Part shown: piece after piece, positions 60,285 to 63,334 of the stretch
Position numbering within the stretch: position 1 is the first letter of the stretch
How the letters are laid out: each line of letters opens with the position of its first letter
Source of the DNA: JAAZBA01 sp964461815
GTDB lineage: Bacteria > Bacillota > Clostridia > Oscillospirales > QAMX01
Assembly: GCA_964461815.1 (NCBI GenBank)
Contig: CAYWVF010000016.1
Span: 1-63,334, forward strand
Length of the DNA stretch: 63,334 nucleotides
Direction of reading: 5' to 3'
The notes under the pieces: model-generated
What the model saw: the letters and a program-made list of their open reading frames with translations, nothing else
Databases searched by the model: none
Told to the model about the DNA's origin: nothing
Translations under genes and position numbers: made by a program

Positions 60285-62825
60285 ATGAGTTTAGAACGTA
60301 GACTTAACGATTGCCTGAAAAATAAAGAGAGCGGCGAGCACGTTCTGCCGTTCTTCTGGCAGCACGGCGAGAGCCATGAGCGCTTACGTGAGGAGATAGA
60401 TGCTATAGAGCGTGCAAACATAAGCGAGTTCTGCGTAGAGAGCCGCACGCATGAGGAATTCGGGCATGAGCAGTGGTGGATAGATTTTAAATTTATACTT
60501 GATGAGGCAAAGCGCAGAGGTATGCGTGTATGGCTGCTTGACGATAAGCGTTTCCCGACAGGCTACGCTAACGGCTATATAGAAGAGCACAGCGAGCTCA
60601 GAAAAAATCTTATCCGTCTTGACTGGCGTGATTATGCAGGGCCGAGAAAAAACGTACATACCATGGCTCTTGATATAGATGAGGACGAGTCATTCGTATC
60701 GATAGTAGCGTATCGTCGTGAGAAAAACGGCTATTCCTTTACGGGTGAGCCGATAAACCTGCTGCCGAGTTTGAAAAACGGTCTGCTTTCATGGGACGTT
60801 CCCGAGGGAGCGTGGAGAGTCTATTTTATTATAAAGACTCACAAGACCGTTGAAGCCGAATGGATAGATCCTTTGAATCCCGTATCATGTCAGGCTATGC
60901 TGAAAGCTGTTTACGAGCCGCATTATGAGCATTTTTCCGAATACTTCGGAAATACATTCGTAGGCTTTTTCTCCGATGAGCCGAGATTCGGAAACGATCA
61001 TCACAACTATGATACGAAGCTCGGCAAGATGTACACTCCCATACCATGGCGTGATGATCTGCCCGAGCTTATAGCCGAAGCATCGGGACTTGAGCTTGAT
61101 AAAATAAGGCTCATGCTTCCCGCACTGTTCCACCCCTATGAGAATGACGCTATCCATCCGCTCAGATGCTATTATATGGATGTCTGCACAAAGCTCTACA
61201 GAGATAATTTCGAAAAAATGCTCGGTGAATGGTGTCGTGAGCATGGAGTCATGTACATAGGTCATATCATCGAGGATATGAATACACATCAGCGTATGGG
61301 CTACGGAGCAGGTCATTTCTTCAGAGCACTCGAATATCAGGACATGGGCGGTATGGACATAGTTCTGCATCAGATCACGCCCGGTATGCTCGATACAGAT
61401 CACTGCGGCCCTGTCGGAGGCAATGTGCTTGACCCCGAGTTCTTCCATTACCTCATTGCAAAGCTGCCCACGTCGCAGTCTCATACGAATAAGAGGATGC
61501 AGGGACGTGCCATGTGTGAGATATTCGGTGCATTCGGCTGGGCCGAGGGCATACCTATGATGAAGCAGCTCACAGATCACATGCTCGTCAACGGTATCAA
61601 TTACTATGTACCACATGCATTTTCTCCAAAATATCCCGATCCCGACTGTCCTCCCCATTTTTACGCAGGCGGCTCGAATCCGCAGTTTGAAGCCTTCGCC
61701 GAGCTCATGAAATACATGCGCCGCAGTGCATATATGATATCCGGAGGTACACACAGAGCTCCCGTTGCGGTTATGTACAATCCGGAAGCGGAATGGGCTG
61801 AGGGTAAAAATATGTTTTTACAGAAGGTCGGACGTAAGCTGACCTGCTCACAGATAGATTTCGATGTGATAAGCGAGGATACCATGGCTGAGATCGCCGT
61901 TGAAAACGGAATGCTCCATGCAGGCAATGAATACTACAGAGCAATGATCGTGCCGGAAAGTGAATATCTTACACGTGCAATGATCGATGATCTGTCGAGA
62001 TTCGCAAAATGCGGTCTTCCGATCATAGTAGCCGGAGAATTTGCACCTAAGGCATGTGAGGACGGTACAGTCCTTACCGACTGCGCCGTAGTTGCGCTTG
62101 ATGAGCTGATTAACTACTTAAGAAGCAATGGTATTTATGATATCACGCTCACTCCGGCTCAGAAGCTCGTGCGCTATTATCGTATGGATCACGGAGACGG
62201 TGAAGCATTTATTTTCTGCTCCGAGGATGTTTATAATGAGGCTCGCTTTACTGTGGAGATGCCCGAGGACAGAGAATATCGTATCTACGATCCTTGGAAG
62301 AATAAGCTTTATACGCCAAGACGCAGCGGACGAAAGCTTGACATGTATCTGCCGCAGTCGGGTATGCTTTTCGTTGTTACATGTGCCGATGATGCTCCGG
62401 AATATGATTATCGTGAATCCGAGTCACGTGCTGCAACTCTTGATGTGCGTGTTTCCGTATGTGAGTCCGGCAAGGATGAGTTTATACCGTTAGATATAAA
62501 TATCGGAGATGACGTTACGGCTCTTGACGGCATGGATCGCTTTGCAGGTACTATCCGTTATGAGGGTACTATCGAGCTGAACAGCACCGATAAGAAGCTT
62601 TGTCTCGGAAGTGTCGGAGAAATAGCACAGGTTTGGCTAAACGGTACCGATCTGGGCAGAGCCGTATGTATGCCGTATGATATTGAGCTTGACAACGTAA
62701 AGGACGGTACAAACGATATCAGGATCGACGTAATAAATAATATAGGCTACAGAGAAAGGGACAGCTTCTCAGGCTATTTGACTCTCCCCGGCTCCGGGCT
62801 TACCGAGAAAATTAAGATAAGATGA
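60285..62825 (+). CDS. Large glycoside hydrolase of uncertain family
   Basis: The 846-residue protein begins with a TIM-barrel domain (LPFFWQHGESHERLREEIDA; MRVWLLDDKRFPTGYANGYI) with a possible acid or nucleophile in GFFSDEPRFG and YIGHIIEDMN, and ends with a GH2-type beta-sandwich sugar-binding domain (RYEGTIELNSTDKKLCLGSV; VWLNGTDLGRAVCMPYDIEL). This layout resembles GH106-like rhamnosidases and several unassigned families. No signal peptide is present. It is divergent from galM and ends at a strong terminator (62,827-62,871). Confidence 0.7.
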   Translation: MSLERRLNDCLKNKESGEHVLPFFWQHGESHERLREEIDAIERANISEFCVESRTHEEFGHEQWWIDFKFILDEAKRRGMRVWLLDDKRFPTGYANGYIEEHSELRKNLIRLDWRDYAGPRKNVHTMALDIDEDESFVSIVAYRREKNGYSFTGEPINLLPSLKNGLLSWDVPEGAWRVYFIIKTHKTVEAEWIDPLNPVSCQAMLKAVYEPHYEHFSEYFGNTFVGFFSDEPRFGNDHHNYDTKLGKMYTPIPWRDDLPELIAEASGLELDKIRLMLPALFHPYENDAIHPLRCYYMDVCTKLYRDNFEKMLGEWCREHGVMYIGHIIEDMNTHQRMGYGAGHFFRALEYQDMGGMDIVLHQITPGMLDTDHCGPVGGNVLDPEFFHYLIAKLPTSQSHTNKRMQGRAMCEIFGAFGWAEGIPMMKQLTDHMLVNGINYYVPHAFSPKYPDPDCPPHFYAGGSNPQFEAFAELMKYMRRSAYMISGGTHRAPVAVMYNPEAEWAEGKNMFLQKVGRKLTCSQIDFDVISEDTMAEIAVENGMLHAGNEYYRAMIVPESEYLTRAMIDDLSRFAKCGLPIIVAGEFAPKACEDGTVLTDCAVVALDELINYLRSNGIYDITLTPAQKLVRYYRMDHGDGEAFIFCSEDVYNEARFTVEMPEDREYRIYDPWKNKLYTPRRSGRKLDMYLPQSGMLFVVTCADDAPEYDYRESESRAATLDVRVSVCESGKDEFIPLDINIGDDVTALDGMDRFAGTIRYEGTIELNSTDKKLCLGSVGEIAQVWLNGTDLGRAVCMPYDIELDNVKDGTNDIRIDVINNIGYRERDSFSGYLTLPGSGLTEKIKIR

Positions 62826-62826
62826 T

Positions 62827-62871
62827 CACAGCAGCCGACCGTGACAAATCACACACGGTCGGCTGCTTTTT
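62827..62871 (+). terminator. Terminator after the glycosidase
   Basis: AGCAGCCGACCGTG pairs with CACGGTCGGCTGCT and a T run follows. Confidence 0.85.
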
Positions 62872-62918
62872 CATACAGCTGTCATCATTCATTCGACTTT
62901 TTTGCGTTAAAATTTTGA

Positions 62919-62947
62919 TTGACACAGGATGATAAATGTGATATACT
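62919..62947 (+). promoter_or_regulatory. tRNA-Ser promoter
   Basis: TTGACA, 17 bases and TATACT, 63 bases before the tRNA. Confidence 0.75.
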
Positions 62948-63009
62948 ACTTAAGTATGAGACAAGAAGCTTTCAATTCTTGTACGCTACAGCTTCATAAC
63001 GATCAATAC

Positions 63010-63098
63010 GGAAGTGTATCGAAGTGGTCATAACGGGACTGACTCGAAATCAGTTGTACCTCACGGTACCGTGGGTTCGAATCCCACCGCTTCCGCCA
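63010..63098 (+). tRNA. tRNA-Ser(CGA)
   Basis: The 89-base tRNA has a 7-bp acceptor stem (GGAAGTG / CGCTTCC with one G-U), anticodon loop CTCGAAA with anticodon CGA reading UCG, a long variable arm typical of serine tRNAs, the T loop GGTTCGAATCC, discriminator G and an encoded CCA. It has its own promoter and a terminator stem at 63,107-63,142. tRNA genes are frequent integration targets, but no repeat of its 3' end is visible within the window. Confidence 0.97.
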
Positions 63099-63106
63099 GA
63101 GCTTGA

Positions 63107-63142
63107 TAAAACGGACTTTATTAGTTAAAGTTCGTTTTATTT
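63107..63142 (+). terminator. Terminator after tRNA-Ser
   Basis: AAAACGGACTTTA pairs with TTAAAGTTCGTTTT, followed by ATTTTTT. Confidence 0.8.
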
Positions 63143-63193
63143 TTTCATTGAGAGTTTTAAGTTAACATCCGTGCTGCAAGGGGGCATACACAA

Positions 63194-63334
63194 ATGAAAT
63201 ATAAAGTGATCGAATGGGAACACACCAGTCCGCATACCGCATCCTGTTTTTCATATACAGAGCCAACAGAGGCGATCAAGCAGGCTATAATAAATGATAT
63301 TCGCGAAAATGGATATTTTTTTGATCGAGCCTGT
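63194..63334 (+). CDS. N-terminal part of an unknown protein, cut by the window edge
   Basis: Forty-seven codons are open to the right edge, starting MKYKVIEWEHTSPHTASCFS and continuing YTEPTEAIKQAIINDI. AAGGGGG lies 8 bases before the ATG. No family can be assigned from this length. It stands 95 bases behind the tRNA gene and could be host or the first gene of an element inserted at the tRNA. Confidence 0.55.
   Translation, partial: MKYKVIEWEHTSPHTASCFSYTEPTEAIKQAIINDIRENGYFFDRAC

Noticed and set aside
1..63334. CRISPR arrays, insertion sequences, rRNA, SRP RNA or tmRNA
   Set aside because: No regularly spaced repeat array, transposase or conserved RNA signature of these kinds was seen by eye.

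Overview
The window reads as chromosome of a low- to mid-GC anaerobic Firmicute of the Ruminococcus/Oscillospiraceae type. Evidence: near-consensus TTGACA-N17-TATAAT promoters, strong AAGGAGG ribosome sites, a tRNA-sensing T-box, SpoIID, RNase Y, KhpA-S16-Ffh-YlxM order, pyruvate phosphate dikinase, MntP, type III pantothenate kinase, and many intracellular glycosidases. The organism is inferred from gene content only.

Positions 1 to about 4,180 are the integrase-proximal end of an integrated phage-like element, AT-richer than the rest. It carries a tyrosine integrase, a serine recombinase, a lipoprotein, a small Cro/CI-like regulator and a 102-residue protein, all readable in the standard code. 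At the far left edge two adjacent small minus-strand genes are interrupted by five in-frame stop codons, all TAG, while the complete one ends in TAA. Read with TAG as glutamine they give continuous phage-type proteins. This is the signature of an amber-recoded phage (genetic code 15) resident in a standard-code host, whose own tsaD ends in TAG. It is the most striking feature of the window.

Positions 4,200-13,900 form a carbohydrate locus: TIM-barrel isomerase, Gfo/Idh/MocA oxidoreductase, ROK repressor, GH20-type hexosaminidase, two GH4 glycosidases and a divergent AraC activator with 21-bp-spaced direct repeats. Then come housekeeping genes: polA, a low-molecular-weight phosphatase, rimI, tsaD, a dense cluster of DnaA-box-like repeats, spoIID, citrate synthase, an HD hydrolase, and the ylxM-ffh-rpsP-khpA operon. 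Positions 25,600-33,200 hold a nitrilase-phosphodiesterase fusion, LacZ, a DUF4838-type protein and MntP. Positions 33,200-39,100 hold an operon of dehydratase-activase proteins, a MarR regulator and an iron alcohol dehydrogenase.

The right third contains rny, an amidohydrolase with a strong leader hairpin, ppdK, and a three-gene operon (TerB-N/TerB-C protein, BrxD-like ATPase, Lhr-like helicase) that resembles a stand-alone DNA-processing or defence module. Next is a T-box RNA controlling a fused sugar isomerase-acyl-CoA synthetase, then coaX with an ECF vitamin transporter subunit, a MATE exporter, an esterase, aldose 1-epimerase, a large glycosidase and a tRNA-Ser(CGA). A partial gene runs off the right edge.

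All family names are recognised by eye from motifs. No database search was possible. Promoters and terminators were picked by reading the sequence.
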